This document shows positions 16,316 through 24,679 of a stretch of 64,000 bases of DNA, piece by piece; position 1 is the first letter of the stretch; the number at the start of each line of letters is the position of its first letter. The notes under the pieces were generated by a model, which saw nothing but the letters and a program-made list of their open reading frames with translations, was not told the origin of the DNA and did no database searches. Where the stretch lies: positions 620,001-684,000 of the forward strand of contig NZ_CP046622.1 of the NCBI RefSeq assembly GCF_009755665.1, in the 5' to 3' direction. This DNA is from Variovorax paradoxus. Its GTDB lineage: Bacteria > Pseudomonadota > Gammaproteobacteria > Burkholderiales > Burkholderiaceae_C. The translations under genes were made by a program, and so were the position numbers.

Positions 16316-17431
16316 TCACGGCGGCGCGCTCGCGTTCGACGGGCGCCCAGGCCTCACCAGTGGCTGGTCGGCAGGGAGGAAGCGCCCGAACAGGTCGGCC
16401 GTGAACGCGCCGCCGGCCGCGCCCGATGCGGCGGCCGTGAAATAGAGTCCGCGCCACCGTGGGCCGCGCGACCCGCGGCCATGGCTTTCGAACAAGGCAT
16501 GGGCAACCTGGCGAAGCGCGGGTTGCAGCGCACGCATCGACTCGATGAACTCATGGATCGCGAGCCGGCTCGATGCACCCGGCTGCTCTCGCAACAGCGC
16601 CATGCGCAGCGCATGCAGTTGCTGCGCCATGGGATCGAACACGGCATCGAGCCGCGCGGCGGCGGTGTCGTTGGCGGCGAGCGGCTCGGCCAACCGGTGG
16701 CCGACGGCCTGCGCCAGCACCTCGGGCGGCAACGCGCCGCGCAGCGTGGCATAGCCCGCCAATCGTTCAAGCCCGGTCACGACAAGATAGACAGGCAACT
16801 GCAGGCGCAGGGTGTCGCCGGCCTCGTCGAGCAGGCGCCGCATCCTGGCTGCCAGCGGCGTCATGTTTGCCGTGTCGGGCTGCAGCAGCTCGCTCGCTGC
16901 AAAGCACACCACCACGCCGTTGAGCGGCAAGCGCTCGCGCCGCTCGGCCAGTGCCAGCAGCGCCTGTAGCCACAGGCCGCGCGTGTGCGGCTCGTTGGCC
17001 TTGTCGCTCACGGCCACCGGATGCAACTCGATCGCGGCCATCGAACCCGTCAGCCACCAGCGCCAGTAGGGTTCGCCGAAGGGCTCGCTGTCCGGCGGCG
17101 CAAGGCGTTCGGCGCCCGCAGCCGCCAGCAGCCCCGGCAGGTTAGCTGCCGCGTCGCCCAGAAAGAGAAACCAGGGCACCGGCGCATCGCGTGGCCGCGG
17201 CGGCTGGCGAAGGGCCTGCCGGGCGTGGGACATGGCTTCCTTGATGGCCGGAACGGCGGCTTCGTCGGCCTCGGCGGCCCAGGGGCCGAGCGCGTCGATG
17301 CGCCGCCGCAGCGCACGCCGGCGAGCGCCGCGACCTGCATCGCGAACCATGCCGTACAGCAGCGCGAAGCCCACCAGGCAGAGCGCAAGCAGGAGCCAGA
17401 AGAGATGCACGGGCGAAAGAACGGCGGTCAT
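16316..17431 (-). CDS. Short TssM/IcmF-like protein without NTPase motifs
   Basis: 371 residues against about 1100-1300 for a full TssM. One N-terminal membrane segment (residues about 8-29, FWLLLALCLVGFALLYG) is followed by a region resembling the cytosolic TssM domain: PWFLFLGDAAANLPGLLAAAG, LWLQALLALAERRERLPLNGVVVCFAASELL, LPVYLVVTGLERLAGYATL. The Walker A lysine is absent (GDAAANLP) and the usual TKxD is VTGLERL. The large periplasmic part of TssM is missing. It lies 30 bases after tssL. It could be an auxiliary membrane-complex subunit or a relic; a full TssM would have to be elsewhere. Confidence 0.7.
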   Translation of the reverse strand: MTAVLSPVHLFWLLLALCLVGFALLYGMVRDAGRGARRRALRRRIDALGPWAAEADEAAVPAIKEAMSHARQALRQPPRPRDAPVPWFLFLGDAAANLPGLLAAAGAERLAPPDSEPFGEPYWRWWLTGSMAAIELHPVAVSDKANEPHTRGLWLQALLALAERRERLPLNGVVVCFAASELLQPDTANMTPLAARMRRLLDEAGDTLRLQLPVYLVVTGLERLAGYATLRGALPPEVLAQAVGHRLAEPLAANDTAAARLDAVFDPMAQQLHALRMALLREQPGASSRLAIHEFIESMRALQPALRQVAHALFESHGRGSRGPRWRGLYFTAAASGAAGGAFTADLFGRFLPADQPLVRPGRPSNASAPP

Positions 17432-17461
17432 GGCAATGGCGTCGCTGTTCTTCTCTGCGCT

Positions 17462-18802
17462 TCAGCGCGGGACGGTTTCCAGAAACACGAAGTCGGCCAC
17501 CAGCCGCTCGCTTCCCTTGCCGGCCGCGAGCGCTTCGCGCAGCCGCAGCAGATAGGCCGATGCGAGCTCGAAGGGAGGCCGGTCGGCGATTGCGGCGAGC
17601 GGCACGGGCGACGAGACCGCCGTGACCAGGACGCGGCCGAACGGCGGGCCCACCAGCCAGCTCGAGGGGATGTCGCGGCCCAGCTCGAGCTTTTCGCTCG
17701 CGCGCAGCCGCGTGGCCGACTGGCCGGCGTTGAGATGCATGACGGAACCGTCGGCGGTGTAGTAGTCGATCCACAGGTAGCTGTCGTGGCCCGGTGCCGA
17801 CACCCGCACGCGCACGTTGTCGCCTTCGCGCAGCTCGCTATTGGTGGCGGTGGGAACGTCCATTGCCAGTCCCAGGGCCTTCTCGCGGTTGCGCAGCTGG
17901 TAGGGCTTGAGGATTGCGAACACCTCGCAATGCGGCCATGCGCGCAGTTCGACGTCGAACGTGGGCGAGCCTGCGCCGGGTATTGCGGCCACTTCGCGCT
18001 CGACCCGTTCCAGGTCCGCGGGCAGCGACACGAAGCCGCTCACGCGCAGGCTCCCGTCCTTGCGGGCGGTGGCGGCGAGATCGGCGCATGCATAGCCTTG
18101 CAGATGCTGCTCGACGCGTCCGGCCAGGGGTGGCTCGGCGGTGGAGGGGCCTGCGAGCCACTGCCACCACAGAAGGTAGAGCAGCGGCAGCAGCAGCGTG
18201 AGCGAAGCCGTGGCGCGCAGCAGCGCACGGTTCCTGCGCCGCGCGTCGTAGGGGCCCGGCGGGTCTGGCGCGCGATAGGGCTGGGGCGTGATGTGGTCCT
18301 GCACCAGGCTGCCGAGCGCCAGCGGCTGGAGCCGCAGTTGCCGGCTGTGCAGCTCCTTCAGCTTGCCGAGCTCGCCCTGGTCGCCGTTCTCGAAGTAGTA
18401 CTGGCCCTTGAAGCCGTGCACCAGCGCATGCCAGTAGACCTCGCGCACCTCGTCGTCCTGCGCGGTCAGCGCCGACAAGTGATGGAAGAACTCGCTGGCG
18501 GCGTTGTTCGAGTTGAAGAGCTGCATCTGGAGCGGCGCGGCGCCCATCCCCGCGCCGGGATGGCGCGCCAGGATTTCGTCGATCCAGGCCACCATGGCAA
18601 AGGCCGCGGATTCGACCTGCCCCGCGGGCGTGCCCGATGCGCCGGCCGAGGTGCGCGCTTCGTCGAGCAGGCGGCGGGCCTGTTGCTGTGCAGCATCATG
18701 GGAAAGCGTGGCGGGGCAGCCGGCAGTCGATGCCGCAATGGATGCATCAAGGGCGAGGCCGAACGAGATGAAGGCCGAAAAACTGTCAAGCAGGCGGGCC
18801 AT
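17462..18802 (-). CDS. tssL: T6SS inner-membrane protein TssL (DotU) with extended periplasmic region
   Basis: 446 residues from ATG 18802; a GTG at 18850 could add 16 residues. Residues 1-195 are the cytoplasmic DotU domain (AAFAMVAWIDEILARHPG, LQMQLFNSNNAASEFFHHL, YWHALVHGFKGQYYFENG). A single membrane helix follows at about 212-232 (LLLPLLYLLWWQWL). The periplasmic part has a BON-like stretch (about 240-290) and a DUF4384-like module (VRVRVSAPGHDSYLWIDYY, ending in LVADFVFLETVPR). TssL normally ends after the helix or carries an OmpA domain, so this tail is unusual. It partners TssM and TssJ. Confidence 0.88.
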   Translation of the reverse strand: MARLLDSFSAFISFGLALDASIAASTAGCPATLSHDAAQQQARRLLDEARTSAGASGTPAGQVESAAFAMVAWIDEILARHPGAGMGAAPLQMQLFNSNNAASEFFHHLSALTAQDDEVREVYWHALVHGFKGQYYFENGDQGELGKLKELHSRQLRLQPLALGSLVQDHITPQPYRAPDPPGPYDARRRNRALLRATASLTLLLPLLYLLWWQWLAGPSTAEPPLAGRVEQHLQGYACADLAATARKDGSLRVSGFVSLPADLERVEREVAAIPGAGSPTFDVELRAWPHCEVFAILKPYQLRNREKALGLAMDVPTATNSELREGDNVRVRVSAPGHDSYLWIDYYTADGSVMHLNAGQSATRLRASEKLELGRDIPSSWLVGPPFGRVLVTAVSSPVPLAAIADRPPFELASAYLLRLREALAAGKGSERLVADFVFLETVPR

Positions 18803-19050
18803 GAACCGTGCCCCGCTCACTGCGCCTGCGTTGTGAAGGATGCCTTGCACCGGCGTCTGCAGCAGTGGCGCATGCCTATGTCCCCGGTTCCTTCGAATGG
18901 GTATTCATTCTTCCAAACGGGGCGCGGTGGGCGCCATATCGCTTGGGGTCTATGCCGTTCGTGGGTAGATGCGGTATTGCTGCGCGAGGCAATCGCCGGT
19001 ATCTTCGGCTTCCGCTGAATTCAACGCACGCTGGGACACTGGGACACGCC

Positions 19051-19722
19051 ATGAAAATTCTGATCGCCGACGACCACCGGCTCGTCATCGAGGCGGTCAA
19101 GGCCAAGTTGTCGGAGCTCGAGCCCGGCATTGAATTCGTCCTGGCCATGAGCGTCGACGAATTGCTTGCCGGCGCCAACGATGAACTCGATCTGGCCCTG
19201 ATCGATCTCAACATGCCCGGCGCTGACGGCCAGGCCCACATCGACGAGATCCGCCGCCGCCATCCGGCCGTGCCGGTGATCGTGCTGTCCGGCTACGAAG
19301 ACCCCGCCATCATGCGAAGCGCGCTCGAGCGCGGCGTGCTCGGCTTCATTCCCAAGGCCTATTCGCCCGAGGTGATGCTGTCGGCCGTACGGCTGGTGCT
19401 GGCCGGCGGCGTGTATGTGCCGCCGATGATGCTGACGGCATTGCCGCCGGGCATCGTGGCCGGCGTGGCGCCCACGCAGAGCGGCGCCGCGGGCGCATCG
19501 TCGGCAACGCTGGAGCACCTGCGCAGCGTGCTCACCGAGCGGCAGGTCGAGGTGCTGCAGCTGCTGTCGCAGGGCAAGCCCAACAAGCTCATCGGGCGCA
19601 GCCTGGGCATCAGCGAAGGCACGGTCAAGATTCACCTTGCAGCGATCTTTCGCGCGCTCAATGTGCGCAACCGCACCGAAGCGGTGGTGGCCGCGCAGGC
19701 CCTGACCGAAGCGCAAGCGTGA
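19051..19722 (+). CDS. LuxR/NarL-type response regulator
   Basis: 223 residues from ATG 19051, where the receiver domain begins (MKILIADDHRLVIEAVKAKL); the frame is open upstream to 18808 but that stretch is not domain-like. Phosphoacceptor D52 lies in LALIDLNMPGADG, with acidic D7/D8. The receiver's VIVLSGYEDP and IPKAYSPE motifs are present. The C-terminal HTH (residues about 155-215, LTERQVEVLQLLSQGKPNKLIGRSLGISEGTVKIHLAAIF) is typical LuxR type. No histidine kinase is adjacent. Being next to tssL it may control the T6SS, but that is only positional. Confidence 0.9.
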   Translation: MKILIADDHRLVIEAVKAKLSELEPGIEFVLAMSVDELLAGANDELDLALIDLNMPGADGQAHIDEIRRRHPAVPVIVLSGYEDPAIMRSALERGVLGFIPKAYSPEVMLSAVRLVLAGGVYVPPMMLTALPPGIVAGVAPTQSGAAGASSATLEHLRSVLTERQVEVLQLLSQGKPNKLIGRSLGISEGTVKIHLAAIFRALNVRNRTEAVVAAQALTEAQA

Positions 19723-19761
19723 GGCTTGTTGAGCCGCGCGCAATGGCCGCGACGGCCCCGC

Positions 19762-20199
19762 TCAGGAGCAACTGAGCTTCATTGCCTCGATTCGTCCGCC
19801 AAAGCCCAGCTTGCGCATGAGGCCGCCTTCGCGGCTGTTGGCCGGGAAGTTGACCGTGCGATCCCTGAACATCGCGTGCTCATACACCTGCAGCGTTGCG
19901 CGCGGGCCGACGCTCACGCTGTCGATTTCGCGCTTGAGCTGCCTTGCGGTGCCCCGGTCCATGCTCTGGACCTCGGCAGGGCCCACCAGCGTGAGCATGT
20001 CGCCCTGGAAGTTGCGCCCTGTATAGAACTGGGCCCAGCAGCCTGAAGCCAGCGCGGGGTCTTCGATGCGCACCGGCACCAGCAGGATGGTCGGGTCGGG
20101 CCGGTTCTCGGCGGAAGCGGTCGATGGAGGCGCCGATGTGTTGGCGCAGGCACCGAGCGCAACGACGCCGGCAATCATCAGGTAGCGGAGGTTCTTCAT
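19762..20199 (-). CDS. Lipoprotein with beta/gamma-crystallin-like fold
   Basis: 145 residues. The lipobox ALGAC gives a lipidated Cys at residue 18. After a short Pro/Ser-rich linker, the mature part shows a crystallin-like Greek-key pair: CWAQFYTGRNFQGDMLTLVG and LQVYEHAMFRDRTVNFPANS, each with the aromatic-x-x-x-x-F-x-G spacing, ending FGGRIEAMKLSCS. Such domains often bind calcium or act in envelope stress. No partner genes are adjacent. Function unknown; fold assignment is by motif only. Confidence 0.75.
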   Translation of the reverse strand: MKNLRYLMIAGVVALGACANTSAPPSTASAENRPDPTILLVPVRIEDPALASGCWAQFYTGRNFQGDMLTLVGPAEVQSMDRGTARQLKREIDSVSVGPRATLQVYEHAMFRDRTVNFPANSREGGLMRKLGFGGRIEAMKLSCS

Positions 20200-20446
20200 G
20201 GGATTGGGTTCCAGGTGGAGAGCGAAAAACGCAGGCTACCTGCACCAACCGGACCTCGCGTAGGAGTACGCGCCAATCTCCCGTCACCGTGCCTCCGAGC
20301 CTCGACGACCAGGGTAGGGTACCCATTGTTGATGAGCAATCTCCGTGAATGACTGCGCCCCGATGCGCGCATTTCCTACGCGCAGGCGGGCCGCGGCTCT
20401 CCAGTCTGAAGCACGTTCATCAACGTTTTTTGAAGTGAAGAAAGCC

Positions 20447-20845
20447 ATGGCCACGAGCAGCATTCTGGGAGGCGACTATCCGCCGGCGGAACCGAAGGGA
20501 ACGGACGTCGACAGCCTTGGACCCAGCGACACGAGCGACAGCGGAAGCGATGTGCGCACCTCGCGCGAGCGTTCCGCCATTCCTGAAGATGCCGCCGAAG
20601 GCGCGCTTTCGGTGGCACATGAAAGCAGCAGCGACGCCGAAGGAACCGGCGAGCGCGCATCGGCCGACGCACCGCCGGTGGAGCCCGACGCGGACATCCT
20701 GCCGGACCGCGTGGGCATCGTTCCTGGCAGCGCGGCAGACGTGGCCTCATCCATCGAGCAGGAAGATGCCGGCATGCCGGAAGAACTGGCCGATGAGGCG
20801 GGCGAGCCCGAAGACGACGAAGACGGCGAAGACAGAGCCGCCTGA
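20447..20845 (+). CDS. Acidic hypothetical protein
   Basis: 132 residues from ATG 20447, with a purine-rich GAAGTGAAGAAA upstream. It is strongly acidic and low in hydrophobics, probably disordered. The conserved-looking opening reads SSILGGDYPPAEPKGTDVDS and LGPSDTSDSGSDV, and a DILPDR motif follows near the end, then a run of Asp/Glu. I have an impression of similar short proteins in other Burkholderiales but no known function. It is 23 bases ahead of the next gene, so probably co-transcribed with it. Confidence 0.65.
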   Translation: MATSSILGGDYPPAEPKGTDVDSLGPSDTSDSGSDVRTSRERSAIPEDAAEGALSVAHESSSDAEGTGERASADAPPVEPDADILPDRVGIVPGSAADVASSIEQEDAGMPEELADEAGEPEDDEDGEDRAA

Positions 20846-20867
20846 AGCGGGTTGGTTGGATACGGCC

Positions 20868-21320
20868 ATGACCATGCACCACCCTATCGATTGCGCGCTC
20901 CAGAGTCTCCAGCAGCTTGCCTACGCCCGCATTGCGCGCGAGTTCGCCCGCGCCTGGCAGGCGAGGGCGAATGCCACCGATGGGTCCGAAGCAATACTGG
21001 ACGAGGCTCACCGCCGCGTGCTGCACTGCGAGCAGGCGCTGGCTCAGTTGCGCGTCGTCATCGACGATCCGCGCCAGATTGCAGAGATCAAGGTTGCGCG
21101 GGCGCTTTACCTGCGCATGCTGCTGGAAAGCGCTCCCACGCGGCTGCAATCGTGGAGCGATTGCGAGAGCCTCGACGACATGCCGAAGTCCCACCTGTTC
21201 GAATGGATTTCCTATGATTTCGAGCGGCTCGAACTCGCGGAACTGGAAGGCTCCATGACCGAAGAGGAAGCCGCCTCGTACACCCAGGCGATCGACACGG
21301 CGGCCAGGGTGCGCGATTGA
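20868..21320 (+). CDS. Hypothetical alpha-helical protein
   Basis: 150 residues from ATG 20868 (a second in-frame ATG lies at 20874). The sequence is predicted helical by eye, with heptad-like Ala/Leu spacing (IARALYLRMLLE-like stretch, FARAWQARANATDGSEAILDEAHRR is too long to be a motif but shows the pattern) and no signal or membrane segment. I do not recognise the family. It sits 22 bases after the acidic protein gene and converges with a small minus-strand gene. Confidence 0.6.
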   Translation: MTMHHPIDCALQSLQQLAYARIAREFARAWQARANATDGSEAILDEAHRRVLHCEQALAQLRVVIDDPRQIAEIKVARALYLRMLLESAPTRLQSWSDCESLDDMPKSHLFEWISYDFERLELAELEGSMTEEEAASYTQAIDTAARVRD

Positions 21321-21333
21321 AAGAGGGGGGTAT

Positions 21334-21561
21334 TCAACCCCTCCCCAGCACGATTGCACCGTCCTGGATGTAGCGGTCGAACTCGATCTTCGGTATGGCC
21401 GCCGTCAGCGACTGGCCGTTCTCGGTCCACGTGATGACGACGCTGTCGTCCGCCATCAGGATCTGGCAGTTGCCCTCCGGAATCTTCAGCTGCGGGCCGT
21501 CGCCCGCACGAAATTCCATAGGGCCGACCACGCGTGCATCGATCTGAGTAGTGGAAGTCAT
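21334..21561 (-). CDS. Small hypothetical protein
   Basis: 75 residues from ATG 21561; an alternative ATG at 21579 directly abuts the stop of the upstream gene (TAA-ATG) and would add six residues. The protein is beta-rich: DARVVGPMEFRAGDGPQLKI, CQILMADDSVVITWTENG, IEFDRYIQDGAIVLGRG. No signal peptide. Similar small proteins seem common in Comamonadaceae but no function is known to me. Probably in one operon with the secreted Pro-rich protein upstream. Confidence 0.6.
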   Translation of the reverse strand: MTSTTQIDARVVGPMEFRAGDGPQLKIPEGNCQILMADDSVVITWTENGQSLTAAIPKIEFDRYIQDGAIVLGRG

Positions 21562-21579
21562 GTGCGGCTCGCTGTTCAT

Positions 21580-21939
21580 TTATTGGGGCGCGGGCCGCGC
21601 ATGCCGCTTGTCGCTGCCGCGCTGCTCCTTGGAAGGATCGCCGTCGCGTGAAGGCGCAATGCCCCCCGGCGTGGCGGTCGAGGGCGGACGCGAGGTTTGC
21701 GTGCGTGCGGCGGCGGGCCCCTTGTCCGAGCCCAGCGGGCCCTGGTCGATGGAGCCGCGAGGCTGGTCTGCCGGGCGCGCGCCCTGCGGTTCGGCTGAAT
21801 CGCTGATAGGGGGCGCACGTGTCCCCTTCGGATTGCCGGTGGGCTGTGCGCCCACTGCCGCCACCGAGAGCAGCAATGCGGCAGCAAGACCGTACTTCCG
21901 CAGAGGGCGGGGCGCGGAGCGCGATACATCGTTGGCCAT
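21580..21939 (-). CDS. Small exported Pro/Gly/Ser-rich hypothetical protein
   Basis: 119 residues from ATG 21939. Residues 1-31 form a signal peptide (basic start ending RKYG, core LAAALLLSVAAVGA, likely cut after AVGAQ). The mature part is low-complexity and hydrophilic (PTGNPKGTRAPPISDSAEPQ, GSIDQGPLGSDKGPAAAR), probably disordered in the periplasm. I do not recognise it. It is followed directly by the 75-residue gene. Confidence 0.55.
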   Translation of the reverse strand: MANDVSRSAPRPLRKYGLAAALLLSVAAVGAQPTGNPKGTRAPPISDSAEPQGARPADQPRGSIDQGPLGSDKGPAAARTQTSRPPSTATPGGIAPSRDGDPSKEQRGSDKRHARPAPQ

Positions 21940-22134
21940 GAATTGAATCCTCGAAAACTGAAGCCTCTTTTTTCGCGCGCAACACCACCCTGTGCTTGTA
22001 GGCAGGAACACCGTCCTTGCGCCGGTTGCGTGCTTGCCCGCCCGTTTGCCGGGCGCTTGCGCCGAAGACGCGACGCTTTCCTACGCACGGCCGCGCCGGC
22101 GCGTCGCACGGTGAAGTTTTCGAAAGGACACAGC

Positions 22135-22437
22135 GTGACCAGATCCACGACCCCGAACCGGCCTGCCGAGCCGGATGAAGCGGCCGATGGGGCGGCGAAT
22201 GAAGCGGCGGATACGGCCGCATACCGCAAGCCCACACCCGCAGAGAAAAGCATGAAGCGCGAGGCCAGGACGCCTGCCGAGAACGGCGATCCCGTGGGCC
22301 CCAACAACGGCCCCGCAATCACAGGCGAGCGCAAGCCGCCGACGCCCGGCGATGCGGGCGTGGGCGAAACCGACAACCACGGGAGTTCGCCCTACAGCCA
22401 GCCCGGACGGCCCGAAAAACCGTTCCGTGAAGAGTGA
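22135..22437 (+). CDS. Small hydrophilic hypothetical protein
   Basis: 100 residues from GTG 22135, chosen because GAAAGGA lies 6 bases upstream; longer upstream frames have no ribosome site. The protein is rich in Pro, Asp, Glu and Gly (PNRPAEPDEAADGAANEA, PVGPNNGPAITGERKPPTPG) and looks disordered. No membrane or signal segment. Function unknown. It precedes the DUF2383 gene by about 180 bases. Confidence 0.5.
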   Translation: MTRSTTPNRPAEPDEAADGAANEAADTAAYRKPTPAEKSMKREARTPAENGDPVGPNNGPAITGERKPPTPGDAGVGETDNHGSSPYSQPGRPEKPFREE

Positions 22438-22617
22438 GCTGAAGCGGCATCGATGGCCCGAAGAACCCCTACAGGGGACGTCGGGCGAAGCCGACACGGA
22501 TCGCGATCCGCGCGAAGACCATTTGTCTTGGGACCAGCGCAATGCGGCCGCCTTCGGGCCTGCACGCGCGGCAATTTTCAACCCGCCTCTTCACGAGGCA
22601 AACGAAGGAGTCATTAC

Positions 22618-23100
22618 ATGGCCAACTACACGAACACTGCTGAAACCGCGAACAGCGAAGACGTTGTCGAGGTGCTGAACGATCTGCTCGAGAACACGCG
22701 CGACGGCGAATACGGTTTCCGCGCCTGCGCGGAAGAAGTGGAGTCTCCGCAACTCAAGCAGGTGTTCCAGAACCGCTCGGCGGAATGCGCCAAGGCGGCC
22801 GGAGACCTGGTTCAGCTCATCAGGCGCTTCGGCGGCTCGCCGGACGACGGCGGCACCGTGAGCGGTGCCATGCATCGCGGCTGGGTGCATGTGAAGGGCT
22901 CGGTGGGCGCGAACAGCGCGCTCTCGATGCTGGAGGAATGCGAGCGCGGTGAAGACGCCGCCGTGGCGCGCTATCGCAAGGCGCTGAAGGAAGATCTGCC
23001 CGCCGATGTGCGCGCGATCATCCAGCAGCAGGCCGAAGGCGCGCAGCGCAACCACGACCAGATCAAGCAGTTGCGCGACCAGATGCGCGCCAGCAAGTAA
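22618..23100 (+). CDS. PA2169-type four-helix-bundle protein (DUF2383)
   Basis: 160 residues from ATG 22618 with AAGGAG 8 bases upstream. The ferritin-like DUF2383 pattern is clear: VVEVLNDLLENTRDGEYGFR, SPQLKQVFQNRSAECAKAA, then MHRGWVHVKGSVGANSALSM, LEECERGEDAAVARYRKAL and a terminal IIQQQAEGAQRNHDQIKQLR. Members are small cytoplasmic helical bundles of unknown role, often induced by stress. Metal-binding Glu/His pairs (EYGFRACAEEVE, EGAQRNHDQI) are plausible but unproven. Confidence 0.88.
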   Translation: MANYTNTAETANSEDVVEVLNDLLENTRDGEYGFRACAEEVESPQLKQVFQNRSAECAKAAGDLVQLIRRFGGSPDDGGTVSGAMHRGWVHVKGSVGANSALSMLEECERGEDAAVARYRKALKEDLPADVRAIIQQQAEGAQRNHDQIKQLRDQMRASK

Positions 23101-23187
23101 GAAGAAGTCACCCGCCCCCGGGGCGGCGTGCGGGTCGACCGGCCGGGGCAGAATGGACGCCGTTGTTTTCACTCCGGCCGTCCGTTC

Positions 23188-23916
23188 TTGACCTCTCTCG
23201 ATCTCGACCTCACCCGCTTCGACGCCGCCATCGTCGATCTCGATGGCACCATGGTCGACACGCTCGGCGACTTCGCGGTGTCGCTGAACCACATGCTCGC
23301 CGACCTTTCGCTGCCGCCGGTGCCACCGGCCGCTGTCGAAAAAATGGTGGGCAAGGGTTCGGAGCACCTGATTCTTTCCGCGCTCGCGCATGTGATGGCC
23401 TCCGGCGGCGATGCGGCTTCAGCAGCCGGCGCGGATGCGCTGCACGAGCGGGCGCAGGCTCTTTTCGATCGCGCCTGGGAGCGCTACCAGCACCATTACC
23501 TGGCCATCAACGGACAGCATTCGGCGGTATACCCGGGCGTGGCGGAGGGCTTGCAGGCACTGCGCGCTCGAGGGCTGCGCCTGGCCTGCCTCACCAACAA
23601 GCCAACCTCGTTTGCCAAGCCGTTGCTGGCTTCGAAGGGGCTCGACGGATTCTTCGAGTTCGCGTTCGGCGGCGACGCCTTTGCGCGCAAGAAGCCCGAC
23701 CCGCTACCCCTGCTGAAAACCTGCGAGGCGTTGGGCACCGCACCCGCGCGCACGCTGATGATTGGAGACTCGAGCAACGACGCCAAGACCGCGCGTGCTG
23801 CCGGGTGCCCGGTGGTGCTGGTGACCTACGGCTACAACCACGGCGAGCCGGTGCGCGGCGTCGATGCCGATGGATTCGTGGATTCGCTGGCCGAGCTGGC
23901 GCGCGCGGCTGCCTGA
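23188..23916 (+). CDS. gph: Phosphoglycolate phosphatase (HAD family)
   Basis: About 242 residues from a TTG at 23188; the frame is open to a GTG at 23128, so the start is uncertain. HAD motifs: I, IVDLDGTMVDT; II, LACLTNKPT; III, RKKPDPLPLL; IV, MIGDSSNDAKTARAAG. The cap domain and length match Gph, which removes 2-phosphoglycolate arising from DNA repair or oxygenation. In betaproteobacteria gph commonly lies just upstream of trpE, as here, with one gene between. Confidence 0.88.
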   Translation: MTSLDLDLTRFDAAIVDLDGTMVDTLGDFAVSLNHMLADLSLPPVPPAAVEKMVGKGSEHLILSALAHVMASGGDAASAAGADALHERAQALFDRAWERYQHHYLAINGQHSAVYPGVAEGLQALRARGLRLACLTNKPTSFAKPLLASKGLDGFFEFAFGGDAFARKKPDPLPLLKTCEALGTAPARTLMIGDSSNDAKTARAAGCPVVLVTYGYNHGEPVRGVDADGFVDSLAELARAAA

Positions 23917-23965
23917 GAAGGCGAGCGCGCCTGCGCGAGAGACCGTGAGGGCCGTGTAGGCCGGG

Positions 23966-24568
23966 CTACTGCTTTCCGAGCAGCGCGTCCTTGAGCTTCC
24001 AGTCGGCCGGCACGGGACCGAGCCATATGCGCAGCAGCGCATTGAAGAACGCCTGTTCCTTGATCGGATCGGGCTGAGGCACGCCGCGCACGGTAATGAG
24101 CGTGCCGGTGCCGGGCAGCCAGTCGATGGTGAAGGTGTCGCCGGCCTTGAGCTGCTTCTGGTCCGCGAACATCTGGCCCATGCGCAGCAGGCCAGGGATG
24201 AGATTGACCATTTCGCTCTTGGGCGAGTTTTCTTCCACGCCCTTGGTAAAGAGCTTGCCGAGTTCATTGGCCTCGATGTCGCGCAGCATGGTGATGGCCA
24301 CGCGCTTGGGGCCCGGCGCCGCCAGCGCCTCCTCGGGCGTGGAGACTTTCTTGCCCACGTAGAAGCCGGCGGTGTACACCTTGAAGACAGCCTTGTAGCG
24401 CACGCCCGCGCCGTTGAGCTGCAGGGTGCTGCCGCGCAAGTCGAGGGTGTCGTTCAACTTGACGCCGGCGACGTCCACCTGTGCGGCCGATGCACCAAGC
24501 GTGATTGCCGCGGCGCAGGCCAGCACGGCAAGGCGGGAGAACAGGGGCGGGACCGAAAGAAAAGGCAC
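23966..24568 (-). CDS. Exported chalcone-isomerase-family protein
   Basis: 200 residues from GTG 24568 with AGGAG upstream. Signal peptide at residues 1-29 (core LAVLACAAAITLGASAAQ). The mature protein has the bacterial chalcone-isomerase-like pattern: LDLRGSTLQLNGAGVRYKAV, FKVYTAGFYVGKK, ITMLRDIEANELGKLF and FNALLRIWLGPVPADWKLKD. Plant-type flavonoid catalysis is not implied; bacterial members are periplasmic proteins of unknown substrate. It converges with gph. A perfect palindrome lies 19 bases before the start. Confidence 0.88.
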   Translation of the reverse strand: MPFLSVPPLFSRLAVLACAAAITLGASAAQVDVAGVKLNDTLDLRGSTLQLNGAGVRYKAVFKVYTAGFYVGKKVSTPEEALAAPGPKRVAITMLRDIEANELGKLFTKGVEENSPKSEMVNLIPGLLRMGQMFADQKQLKAGDTFTIDWLPGTGTLITVRGVPQPDPIKEQAFFNALLRIWLGPVPADWKLKDALLGKQ

Positions 24569-24586
24569 GTGGATCTCCTCGATTTG

Positions 24587-24600
24587 CGAACGATCGTTCG
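24587..24600. promoter_or_regulatory. Perfect 14-base palindrome, probable repressor operator
   Basis: CGAACGATCGTTCG lies 18 bases upstream of the chalcone-isomerase-like start. Its size and symmetry fit a TetR-type operator. No TetR gene is in the window, so the regulator is unknown. Confidence 0.55.
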
Positions 24601-24679
24601 AATGTATCTTTTCGTTTTACTCCCGCTCCCCGGGGGAACCCTGAAGGCGGCGGCTGTGCGCGCTGGCGTTTTCGTGGGC

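Noticed and set aside
16985..19018. 677-codon plus-strand frame over tssL and the TssM-like gene
   Set aside because: Arg/Gln/Gly-rich shadow translation; the opposite strand carries recognisable T6SS proteins.
22427..22678. Possible small gene overlapping the start of the DUF2383 gene
   Set aside because: It would cover the ribosome site and first 60 bases of a better-supported gene and has no recognised homology.
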